A model generated the notes under the pieces. It did not search any database, was not told the origin of the DNA, and worked only from the letters and a program-made list of their open reading frames with translations. A stretch of DNA of 64,000 bases, from contig NZ_CP095743.1 of assembly GCF_022049065.2 (NCBI RefSeq), positions 3,673,001-3,737,000 of the forward strand, in the 5' to 3' direction. The translations under genes and the position numbers were made by a program. Each line of letters begins with the position of its first letter. Position 1 is the first letter of the stretch. Origin of the DNA: Niallia sp. Man26. GTDB taxonomy: Bacteria > Bacillota > Bacilli > Bacillales > Cytobacillaceae. Positions 25,402 to 33,284 of this stretch are shown here, piece after piece.

Positions 25402-25650
25402 TTAGAGCTCGGTTATCTCTCTTATTAAATATATCTCATCCAGGGTCACTCTCTTTTGATAGTAGAATGTATCCATTCTTTCAAGAGCGTTTGCAAATAC
25501 AAACTTTGCATCTCCTGTACCAAAGCAGACTTCATTTAAAATTAAGCCAGAAAAATATTGAGATCTTCTTCAGAGTTTCCAGCACTTACTCCTTCTAACT
25601 GCAGTATTCTGCTTATATTTTGTTCAAATAGATATAGCAAAAAAACTTTT
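25402..25650 (-). pseudogene. Decayed paralogue of the preceding gene (copy B)
   Basis: Conceptual translation of the minus strand gives LYLFEQNISRILQLEGVSAG and NSEEDLNIF, then, after a shift of frame near 25550, SGLILNEVCFGTGDAKFVF, ERMDTFYYQKRVTLDEIYLI and a stop at 25404. The GTGDAK motif and the YYxK-LDE/LEE ending match copy A, so this is a diverged second member. It has no start codon or ribosome site and is broken at both its 5' end and middle. Confidence 0.65.
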
Positions 25651-25672
25651 TAAAGGTAATAAATAGTGCTCT

Positions 25673-26141
25673 TTAATAATCAATTGGTATACTGGAACTC
25701 ACTGTATTTCCTTTACTGCCAACATATGTTACAGACGATTGCGCTTCGTCTAGCTGTTTTAGCTTAACAGCATTATTTTCACGTATAAGCATATCGCTAG
25801 GTATTCCAGCCAAAGACATCGCAATCCATAATTTATTTTCATTAACAGTTGGCCTGCCGATATTAAATTGTGGATGCTCTTTCATAAACGGACTGATATA
25901 CCTCGCAAAATAGTAGTCCAACAATCTATTAAGTAAGAAGTATTTTTGCCGCATCTGTTTCTGATTTGAATTGTTTTTTCTGTTTTAGATAAGGCTCATT
26001 CTGCCTCTCTACAATAACTAAATCAAACTCCCATATTTCCCTTTTCTTTTCTAACACATAGTAATTCTTATATGGAGGAACAATTTCCTTTATATAGTTT
26101 CCCTTAACCTCTGTTATTTTCCTATACCTGACTAATATCAT
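25673..26141 (-). pseudogene. Frameshifted immunity-like gene of about 155 codons
   Basis: ATG 26141 follows GAGGTGAGCGATATTA and reads MILVRYRKITEVKGNYIKE to QFKSETDAAKILLT and a stop at 25929. A second frame overlapping this end reads NRLLDYYFARYISPFMKEH to SSIPIDY. The two join naturally as DAAKILL-NRLLDYYFARY. Around the joint ACTT occurs twice (ATACTTCTTACTTAAT), so a 4-nt duplication may be the cause. Family not recognised; position suggests an orphan immunity or helper protein of an LXG cassette. Confidence 0.72.
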
Positions 26142-26198
26142 TAATATCGCTCACCTCGTTTGTTATTCCTCAAGTTCTAAAAGGCAACATATAAATAA

Positions 26199-26240
26199 AA
26201 AGCATTATTTTAAAGGAAACACCTTTTAAAATAATGCTTT
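26199..26240 (-). terminator. Terminator after the toxin-immunity unit
   Basis: A 16-bp stem pairs 26199-26214 with 26225-26240 (arms AAAGCATTATTTTAAA and complement). On the minus strand it is followed by TTATTTAT. It separates the toxin/immunity operon from the decayed genes further on. Confidence 0.82.
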
Positions 26241-26247
26241 AGCATTG

Positions 26248-26447
26248 TTACTTTTTAAAGTAAATTCTCTTAAGATTTTCTATATCTTTAGCAGCAGTAG
26301 TACCTTCCTTTCGAGCTAAAGGAAGGCTATTTTTATTAACTTGCTTTAAATAGAAACTATAATTGTACATGACAACAAAAGCTGGCGATTTTTAACTATC
26401 GATATCTTTTTACCATTTGTAATATGATAGTAAATCTCATAATTCTC
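26248..26447 (-). pseudogene. Gene remnant directly behind the immunity gene
   Basis: One frame encodes ENYEIYYHITNGKKISIVKN and a second continues AFVVMYNYSFYLKQVNKNSL and PLARKEGTTAAKDIENLKRI to a stop at 26250. A GGAGAATT-ATG is present at the 5' end but in yet another frame, so at least two shifts separate the parts. No family recognised. It lies between the intact immunity candidate and the terminator. Confidence 0.5.
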
Positions 26448-26455
26448 CTAATTCC

Positions 26456-26929
26456 TTAAAATAGTTCGTTATCTATAAACTCCTTTATTTGAGTACTAGG
26501 AATTATCTTTCTTTCTACAGGTAAATTGTTGAATTCCATAATTGGCTCTAAAATTTCTACTAATGCATCAATGTCTTCTATTCTAACGTTTTTCGTAAAC
26601 ACAAATTGCTCCTGTTTCTCGAACCCTTTATTATGATAATCCTCGGAATCACTGCTCACTAATTTAATTTTTCCATCATTTATCACTAATTCCCCTATTG
26701 CAAAAGTATCATATTCTTTTCCTTTATATATCACCTTATATTTTCGTTCAAATATTAACTCAATCTCATCAATGTCTACTTCTTTAATAAATATATTATC
26801 ATGAACATTGCCACCTAAATCCACTAATACCTTAAATCCACTTTCCTTTTTATTACTCTTTAATCTATACGTATTATTACGTATATTTAGAGGATAATTT
26901 GCACTTTTATATCTAGCGTATCTCGCCAT
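26456..26929 (-). CDS. Candidate immunity protein of the LXG toxin
   Basis: A 157-residue soluble protein, start ATG 26929 after TTAGGGTGGTGTTACATAT. It is charged and beta-rich, with an RYARYKSANYPLNI N-terminus, a VDLGGNVHDNIFI segment and an acidic middle, and no signal peptide or membrane helix. I do not recognise the family. Its stop-to-start position, 15 nt behind the LXG toxin, and its low GC like the toxin C-terminus are what one expects of the cognate immunity gene. That role is inference. Confidence 0.65.
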   Translation of the reverse strand: MARYARYKSANYPLNIRNNTYRLKSNKKESGFKVLVDLGGNVHDNIFIKEVDIDEIELIFERKYKVIYKGKEYDTFAIGELVINDGKIKLVSSDSEDYHNKGFEKQEQFVFTKNVRIEDIDALVEILEPIMEFNNLPVERKIIPSTQIKEFIDNELF

Positions 26930-26944
26930 ATATGTAACACCACC

Positions 26945-28984
26945 CTAATTATCTTTAACCCATCCAACTTCTTCATCAAAAATAAATTTGAAAACAGGTT
27001 CCCCTGTTTTGCTATCTCTAATAATCAACAAATCTCCATCAACAAACTTTCTTGCTTGTTGGTAGTATTCTGGAAGAACAACTTCTCTGCTTCCTGTAAA
27101 ACCTCTACCTGTGTACGGATAGGAATCAGGTTTAGGCTCCCATCTTGGGATAGATAACTGTTCAGGCTCTAGTATCTTATATTCTATTGTTCCAAAAAAA
27201 TTATCTGGACTTCCAACAGACTCTGATATACCGTCAATACCGTTTGTTATTTTAAATGCTGTATTATTATAATCTAGACGAGCCCCCTCAAATTTCTCTT
27301 CTAAAGTTATCAACTTTTCTGTATGCTCCTTCACAGCAGTAAACCCTCTTACTCCACTATATTCTTCATTATAAAGATAATTGTATAGATCACTTTGTGG
27401 AATTACTTTTGCCATTGGAGTATTTTTTGGCGGTAAGCCTATTTCATCTCTAATTAAATTAACTTTCTGAAAATCTTCTTCACTTAATAATTTATCTGGA
27501 TGTAATAAAACCAAAAATTCATCAACTGAATAACCATACTTCTCTAAAATAATTTGTATAGATTCACTAGTTTTAGTTTTTATTGGCCCATTTTTAAGTT
27601 GTGGTCTTTGTTGCCCAGACAACAAACTCAAAGCCTTATCCTTTTCCCCGCTAACAGACTCCACTGCCTTACTTTCTGCTTTTACAGTATCATCGATGTG
27701 GACAATTCCGGTTTCTGTCACAAGTTTAGGTGAGCTGCTGATACGCTGTGTGACGTCATCAATCCAGCCTTTCCCCATACTTGTCGCTTCCCGCGCCATA
27801 GTTGGCACAAAGGGCAGCCCTGCAAAAATGCCTTGGGCAAGGCTTGCTTGCCTTTGCTCGTCTGTTAGTTCGTTGCCGAACATGTCATTGCCTGTCATGT
27901 ATTCGGACAGGCCGTTTGCTGCGATTAGACCGTAAAGGCCCATTTCTGTTTTCTCTAAGGCGGAGAAGGTGCTGGCACTTCTGTATGCATCGAGAGCGTG
28001 ATCGGCTGCTGTGATGGCTTTCGTTGCGGAGTAAATGCCTTTGCCGCCTTTGATGGCCCGTCCTGCCCAGCCGACTATTGGTATAAATCCTGCTGCGGCC
28101 ATGGCTCCTGCTGTGACGCGCTGACCGGCTGAAAGCTTTTCTCCTGTTACGGGGTCGACGCCGTCTTTTGCCCTAAGATAATCATAATAGCCGGAGAATT
28201 CTCCTGCAAATGTTTTGGTCCCTTCCCATAGATCTTCGTACCATGGCCGGTTTGCTATTTCTCTCGCTTCTTTTTCCTCTTTTTTGAAGCTGAGATATGC
28301 ATCTGTTTGTGCTTCTGCTTCAGATTTGAGCTGATACACTTCGCTTGTTAGGTAAGCGTCTGCGTTAAAATGAATTGGTGATATATCGCTGCCCTGTTTT
28401 GTAGCTTCAAGGAGGGCGCGGAAAAGGGCTGCCACGTAGAATTCTTCTCCTTCTGAGGAGAGGTATTCTTCTAATAACTCCTGGTCGGTTTGCCCGACGG
28501 CATCTAGTGTATCGGTCCTTTTCTTTCTAGCTTCTACCATTTCGTTGTCGAACCGCTCTCTAGAAAAAGGATCGAGGGATATCAGATCCTCGATCTCTGC
28601 GAAAATATTTTGGAGAGCTTTGCGCTGCTCACTGACCATTTCATCTGCCTGTCGTTCTTTATAAAGCAGCGCTTCTTCAAGAAAGCCAGTTTCCACTCTA
28701 GTATTGCTGCCTAAGTTCTTATCCTCCAGCTTGCCTTGCACACCTTCAAAAAAGGCAATTTGCCTGTCTATCAGGCGCTGCCATGCTTCTGTTACTTCTA
28801 TTTGACCTCTGTAAAATCCTTTAATTGCCTCTGCGCCTCGCCCCTCAAATTCATTTAGTTCAACTATGTCTTGAAAGGCTTTGCGCAGCTGTGCAAACTG
28901 TTCCCGTATGGATGAATAGTGTTTAGCTCTTGCTTCCATTGTTTCACGTAAGCTATTTCCATCTAATACCTTCACTGACATCAC
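26945..28984 (-). CDS. LXG-domain polymorphic toxin (T7SS effector)
   Basis: A 679-residue T7SS substrate. Residues 1 to about 230 are the helical LXG targeting domain (SVKVLDGNSLRETMEARAKH at the start). Around 275-325 is a pretoxin linker with DPVTGEKLSAGQRV and GFIPIVGWAGRAIKGGKG, as in PT-TG regions. From about residue 460 the sequence changes character and is AT-rich; this C-terminal part (KYGYSVDEFLVLLHPDK, EYSGVRGFTAVKEHTEK, YPYTGRGFTGSREVVLPEYY) should be the toxin domain, whose activity I cannot name. The N-terminus and gene order resemble B. subtilis ywqH-ywqI-ywqJ. Start is GTG 28984 or ATG 28981; both are very close to AAAGG. Confidence 0.88.
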   Translation of the reverse strand: MMSVKVLDGNSLRETMEARAKHYSSIREQFAQLRKAFQDIVELNEFEGRGAEAIKGFYRGQIEVTEAWQRLIDRQIAFFEGVQGKLEDKNLGSNTRVETGFLEEALLYKERQADEMVSEQRKALQNIFAEIEDLISLDPFSRERFDNEMVEARKKRTDTLDAVGQTDQELLEEYLSSEGEEFYVAALFRALLEATKQGSDISPIHFNADAYLTSEVYQLKSEAEAQTDAYLSFKKEEKEAREIANRPWYEDLWEGTKTFAGEFSGYYDYLRAKDGVDPVTGEKLSAGQRVTAGAMAAAGFIPIVGWAGRAIKGGKGIYSATKAITAADHALDAYRSASTFSALEKTEMGLYGLIAANGLSEYMTGNDMFGNELTDEQRQASLAQGIFAGLPFVPTMAREATSMGKGWIDDVTQRISSSPKLVTETGIVHIDDTVKAESKAVESVSGEKDKALSLLSGQQRPQLKNGPIKTKTSESIQIILEKYGYSVDEFLVLLHPDKLLSEEDFQKVNLIRDEIGLPPKNTPMAKVIPQSDLYNYLYNEEYSGVRGFTAVKEHTEKLITLEEKFEGARLDYNNTAFKITNGIDGISESVGSPDNFFGTIEYKILEPEQLSIPRWEPKPDSYPYTGRGFTGSREVVLPEYYQQARKFVDGDLLIIRDSKTGEPVFKFIFDEEVGWVKDN

Positions 28985-28987
28985 CCT

Positions 28988-29251
28988 TTACCTGGTTATC
29001 GCTTCATCTTGTTCCTTCAATGCATCAATATTATCCTTCGTATCGGCCACATTCTTTAGAACAATCTTTTTGTATTCCTCTATCAAGTTCTCGATTCGTT
29101 CTTCTCTTTCTTTCCATTCTGAAGTGAAATCAAGCTTGTTATCCTTCAGCTTGCTTGTCGGTGCACTGCTCATATCAAGATTGTGCACCGCCTGTTCTGC
29201 ATTGCTTAGTTTGCTGATTGCATTTGCATGGTTTAGTTTAATCGTAGCCAT
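28988..29251 (-). CDS. LXG-associated helical protein, YwqI-like (DUF5344)
   Basis: An 87-residue helical protein starting MATIKLNHANAISKLSNAEQ. It has WXG100-like size and lacks cysteine. The start at 29251 follows AGAAGGATGTTGTGAT; the frame is open to 29359 but overlaps the gene upstream. It lies between the DUF5082 gene and the toxin, as ywqI does. Small helical partners of this kind bind the LXG domain and are needed for export in studied systems; here the role is inferred by position and fold. Confidence 0.8.
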   Translation of the reverse strand: MATIKLNHANAISKLSNAEQAVHNLDMSSAPTSKLKDNKLDFTSEWKEREERIENLIEEYKKIVLKNVADTKDNIDALKEQDEAITR

Positions 29252-29252
29252 A

Positions 29253-29678
29253 TCACAACATCCTTCTAATTTCAGATATTTTGCCTTTGACATCCTCAAC
29301 CATTTCTTCTCCGCGGTCCAATAGTTTGTTTGCTTCAGAAACAAGGACCCCGATACCATGGAGACTGGCTTTTTCTATTTCCAGGAAGTTGATTTTATTT
29401 TCGATTGAGCTTTGGTAATATTCATATTCCCTGTTCCCAATATCACTCATCGTCTGATACACATCTTCCCGCTTTCCGTCAAACTCATCTGCTCTTTTGC
29501 CAACCCAGTTTTTGTCTAAATCAGGCTTTTTCAGCTGTCTGATTTCTTCGAGCATTGCATCCTGCTCATTCGCCACTTTATTTTTAGCTGATCTTAACCT
29601 TTTAATTTTTCGTTCAATATTATCTATTTTGCCGCTTACATCGCCGCCTAGGTTTGCGAGTATACTAGAAAGACTCAT
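29253..29678 (-). CDS. LXG-associated helical protein, YwqH-like (DUF5082)
   Basis: A 141-residue coiled-coil protein (SGKIDNIERKIKRLRSAKNK at about 15-34, then heptad-like helices) with a central LDKNWVGKRADEFD that resembles the WxG turn of WXG100 proteins. This is the DUF5082/YwqH type that pairs with LXG effectors. ATG 29678 follows AAAGGGGCAATAATT. It stands between essA and the DUF5344 gene with gaps of 1-2 nt, so the toxin cassette is fused to the secretion operon. Confidence 0.82.
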   Translation of the reverse strand: MSLSSILANLGGDVSGKIDNIERKIKRLRSAKNKVANEQDAMLEEIRQLKKPDLDKNWVGKRADEFDGKREDVYQTMSDIGNREYEYYQSSIENKINFLEIEKASLHGIGVLVSEANKLLDRGEEMVEDVKGKISEIRRML

Positions 29679-29680
29679 AA

Positions 29681-30190
29681 TTATTGCCCCTTTCTTTCCC
29701 ATTGTTTTGCTGTCCGATAGAAAACAGTTAAAACGATGCCAAGCAAAGTGATGCAGACAGCAATCAAAATGCCTAAAAATAAGGATAAAGAGGAGGTGGT
29801 ATCAGGCAATGTTTCTTCTGATACTCCCGCTTGCCTTATTTCATCATCACCTGCAAACAATCCAAGCTGTTCTGCATTCTGTTCAATCTTATTTGTGGCT
29901 GCTTTTTGGAATAGCTTCTCTTTGACATCATCAGCAGAAAAGGTCTTTTTGCCGTCAAATATGAGCTGCTTTTGTTCTTCTGGAATTTCAGACTTACTTG
30001 ATGAGGAAGCATCCTCATCAAGCAAGTCTGTATTTTTGTCAGTTGATTTACCTTCATAATCATTTGGTGCCAATTCATCAATATTTGTATTTGTCTCTGC
30101 ATATGCTTTTTTCACAGCTTCATTGTAAAAATAAACATTTATTCCCATAAAACAAATAACCAGATATATAATCCATTTACATCGTTTCAT
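29681..30190 (-). CDS. essA: Type VII secretion protein EssA (YueC)
   Basis: A 169-residue membrane protein of the T7SSb core. It has an N-terminal hydrophobic segment (about 5-24), an acidic extracytoplasmic region of about 100 residues and a C-terminal helix at about 135-158 (LSLFLGILIAVCITLLGIVL). This topology and its place after esaA identify it. ATG 30190 follows GAGGTGGGAGCTA and overlaps the esaA end by 14 nt. Sequence conservation in this family is low, so the call rests partly on context. Confidence 0.84.
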   Translation of the reverse strand: MKRCKWIIYLVICFMGINVYFYNEAVKKAYAETNTNIDELAPNDYEGKSTDKNTDLLDEDASSSSKSEIPEEQKQLIFDGKKTFSADDVKEKLFQKAATNKIEQNAEQLGLFAGDDEIRQAGVSEETLPDTTSSLSLFLGILIAVCITLLGIVLTVFYRTAKQWERKGQ

Positions 30191-33100
30191 TAGCTCCCAC
30201 CTCATGCTCTAAGCTGCTGGAGGAACCTTTAAATCGTTCAATCAGCACCTGCAGAACGATAAGAAGAAGCAGTGCAAACACCAGGATGATAGCAGCCGGA
30301 GCAAATAATGATTCAGTGCTGTACTGAATGGAAATATATACATTGCTCATCGGATCAGTAAATTTAAAGTTAGGTGTGCTCAATGCCAGCAATGGTGTGA
30401 CATACAAAGCAACCATACCTGCTGTTACAAACAGACCGGCAAGGCGGTGCAGTGAAAATGCTACAGTAATTATGCCTGAGCTTACCATTAGCAATAAGAT
30501 AGTGAACACCGTCCATTCCATTGTGGCCTGCTCTGCCAGCTGATATATTTTCAGACCGTAAAGGCTGATGATAAAGCCGACAAGGGTGTTGACGAGCAGG
30601 AATAGTGCTGCTCTTACCCAATATGGCAGGCTGTTGAAATAGTAGGTTGTATAACCGATTAACAGACTGCTTAATAAAACGATAAACAGCACAACTACCG
30701 GCGGCACTGTGTTTGTTTCAACCTTTTCAGAAGTTCCTGCAGTCAGCTGCAGCGGACTTGAAAGGAAGTCATAAACAACACCATTCGATTGATCGTCAAC
30801 AAAAGCATTGCCAAGCACGGAGAAGACGTCATCTCTTATTAGCTGTGTTGACTTAACATTTGTTGACCATTTATTGTTCAGCACATCTGCATCTGTCTGA
30901 ACAGCAGAAACCTCTTGATGTAAATCATTGGTGTAATCAATAATGGTATCCTGACTTTCGCTTGCTTCCTTGAGCCCATTGTGGAAGGAGCTCATTTGCT
31001 CTTGAATAAGCTTGTAGCTCGTTGCAACTCCAGTTCCCTTTGCTTCGGCACTTAAATTGCCAGCCTCGTTTTGAACCGGCTGCTGAATTTGCTCCATTAG
31101 TTTGCTCGCATCCTCTTGCATGGAAGTAAAGCTGTCTAAAAGAATGCTTTGATTTTCATCCATTGTTTTCTTGTAATCTGCCATAAACAAAGTAAATCTA
31201 TCGTTTAATGCAGTTAAACCGTCACGCATTGTTGGTGTTTCCTGCTCCAGCTGATTCCAATAGCTGGCTTCTTCATCTGTTACTTGGAAGATAGCTTGAA
31301 TTTGTTTAAGGAAATCTTCATTTGCCATAACTTCTTCTTTTGCTGGATTCTGACCGAGCATGCTTGACAATGTGCCTTCATACTCGTTTAAGAACGCATA
31401 GTAATAAAGGAGATCTACCACTTTGCCTGTCTCCATATCTTTATCAAACCAGCTCTCAAGCTCCTGTTTACGCTCTCCGGAAAGAGCTTCAGATGATAAT
31501 ATAGACTGTTCCTTTTCTTCAATCACATCCAATATTGCGGTCATATTATCAGCGTATTGGGAAAGCTGGTCTCTCAGCTCGTCATTTACCTCTGTTAAAT
31601 CCTCTGCGTACTCTATTAATCTTTCTTTTTGCTTCGTCAGCTCTTCGAGTTGTTTATTTAAGTCTTCATTCTTCGTTTCCAGCTCTGTTAAGCTTGTTGC
31701 GTTATTGGTGAGCTGATTTGTTAGTTCGGCAATTTGTGAAAGCAGTCCTTTAACATAACCTTGCTGGTTATCACCGCTTGTCTTTAGACTTTCGCTCACT
31801 TTCAGCACACGCTCATTAATAGCCTTCAGCTGTTCAACAGCCTTTGCCACTTCTTCGCTAGAGGTGCTGCCTGCCATGCTTGCCAATTGTTCCTCAAGGC
31901 TTTGCAAAGCAGCATGGATATCTCCTAATTCCTTTTGTTCACTACCTGCTTCATTCGAACCTCCAGGCTGTTGTTCCTGTTCTTCACCTGTTTGCTCGTT
32001 TCCGTTCGTTCCGTCTTGCTCAATTGTGGCAGATGAGTTTTCACCGCTGTCATCAGCTGGCTTATCACTAGCTGCTCCCTCTTCTTCTGTGCCTTCATCA
32101 GGCTCTGTTCCTGGATCTTCTGTAACATCATCGTCCGTCATTTCCTCTGGCACTTCCGGGTTTTCCGGCGGAGCCTCTGGCAGCAGCACTTCTTCTCCAT
32201 CTGATAAACCTTGTTTTGCAGCTACTATTTTAGTCTGCAAGGAGTTAAGTGTTTTCGTATCAACTAACTGCTGATAATAGTCTAAAAGATTGCTTTGATA
32301 TTGATTATAGGAAAGCAGCTGGCTTCCGACTGTATCAACTCGCTCTTGCTTTGTTTCTAGAAGCAGGCTTTCATTTGTCTGCAGAGAAGTGTTCAAGTCG
32401 GCCATTTGCTGCAAAACTGTTTGTTCATTCTCATTTAACAAGTTTTGTGTCTGCAAATACGGCGACTTTTGGTTTTCTGTCGCTGTGCTAATATTGGCAA
32501 CCGCATCCTCTTGAATGCTTGCAAGAAGCTTTTGTTGCTCCTGTTGATATTGTTCATATGCTTTCACATTATCAACAAAACCTGTTAAGTCCTCTGAAAA
32601 GGAATCAGCTGAAGCTGCCTGATCTGTCCCTTGATCAGCAACTTGCCCGAAGGAGTTCTTAATATTGTTTAGCATAGTTTGCTGTTCTTTTATCTGATCT
32701 GTTAAATCCTTTGAGCTCGGCTTATAAAAGGCAAGCATCGTAGTTTGGAAATCAAGCTCCTTTTGCAGGATTTGGTCGAATTCCTTCTTAACAGAATTCA
32801 TGTCTGTCGCGACATAGCTCCAATATAAAGAAGATACGCGCTGATTTGTCCGCTTTGTTGCTTTTTCAATTTCCAGCTTTACCTTCTCTGTATTGACAGC
32901 ATTTAATTGTGCTTGCAACTTATAATCAAATGTCACCTTGGCTGGGTTCTCACTCTCATAATCCATTACTTTCTTCGAAAAGTCTGATGGAATATAAATG
33001 ACAGCATCATATTTATTGTTGCGCAGCCCGCTTTCGCCGGCGCTTCTGCCAACAACACTCCAGTTATATGCAGAGTCTTTTGCCAAAATACTTGCAGCAC

Positions 33101-33284
33101 TTTCGCCTAAACGAATTTCTTGCTCCCCTTGTACACCAACATCTTCGTTTACAATAGCAATTGATTTTGTTGCGTTCTCCTTCTCTTTAAGGGGATTTTC
33201 CCCAATTGCCTTAAAAAACAGCAATGGGGAACCAATAATGACAACTAATGCGATAATTATCTTCCATATAGGAAAGCCCTTCAC
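30177..33284 (-). CDS. esaA: Type VII secretion protein EsaA (YueB)
   Basis: A 1035-residue membrane protein. It has one N-terminal helix (8-26), a long extracellular stalk rich in coiled coil (about 30-850), and five to six helices from about 860 to 1020. YueB is the SPP1 phage receptor in B. subtilis and a structural part of T7SSb that projects through the wall. The motif NPLKEKENATKSIAIVNEDVG begins the conserved domain. About residues 365-451 form an acidic Pro/Glu/Asp/Gly-rich insertion (PENPEVPEEMTDDDVTEDPG). Start is GTG 33284, overlapping the essC stop by one base after GGAAGGTGAGCCTATA. Confidence 0.93.
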   Translation of the reverse strand: MKGFPIWKIIIALVVIIGSPLLFFKAIGENPLKEKENATKSIAIVNEDVGVQGEQEIRLGESAASILAKDSAYNWSVVGRSAGESGLRNNKYDAVIYIPSDFSKKVMDYESENPAKVTFDYKLQAQLNAVNTEKVKLEIEKATKRTNQRVSSLYWSYVATDMNSVKKEFDQILQKELDFQTTMLAFYKPSSKDLTDQIKEQQTMLNNIKNSFGQVADQGTDQAASADSFSEDLTGFVDNVKAYEQYQQEQQKLLASIQEDAVANISTATENQKSPYLQTQNLLNENEQTVLQQMADLNTSLQTNESLLLETKQERVDTVGSQLLSYNQYQSNLLDYYQQLVDTKTLNSLQTKIVAAKQGLSDGEEVLLPEAPPENPEVPEEMTDDDVTEDPGTEPDEGTEEEGAASDKPADDSGENSSATIEQDGTNGNEQTGEEQEQQPGGSNEAGSEQKELGDIHAALQSLEEQLASMAGSTSSEEVAKAVEQLKAINERVLKVSESLKTSGDNQQGYVKGLLSQIAELTNQLTNNATSLTELETKNEDLNKQLEELTKQKERLIEYAEDLTEVNDELRDQLSQYADNMTAILDVIEEKEQSILSSEALSGERKQELESWFDKDMETGKVVDLLYYYAFLNEYEGTLSSMLGQNPAKEEVMANEDFLKQIQAIFQVTDEEASYWNQLEQETPTMRDGLTALNDRFTLFMADYKKTMDENQSILLDSFTSMQEDASKLMEQIQQPVQNEAGNLSAEAKGTGVATSYKLIQEQMSSFHNGLKEASESQDTIIDYTNDLHQEVSAVQTDADVLNNKWSTNVKSTQLIRDDVFSVLGNAFVDDQSNGVVYDFLSSPLQLTAGTSEKVETNTVPPVVVLFIVLLSSLLIGYTTYYFNSLPYWVRAALFLLVNTLVGFIISLYGLKIYQLAEQATMEWTVFTILLLMVSSGIITVAFSLHRLAGLFVTAGMVALYVTPLLALSTPNFKFTDPMSNVYISIQYSTESLFAPAAIILVFALLLLIVLQVLIERFKGSSSSLEHEVGANETM

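Noticed and set aside
26945-27690. Assigning the LXG toxin C-terminus to a NADase (TNT) or ADP-ribosyltransferase fold
   Set aside because: I could not find the motif set of either family; only scattered Gly/Tyr/Arg similarities are present.
31864-32274. 136-codon plus-strand ORF antisense to esaA, rich in Ser and Cys
   Set aside because: It is the complement of the acidic low-complexity insertion of esaA; no start signal, so a shadow frame.
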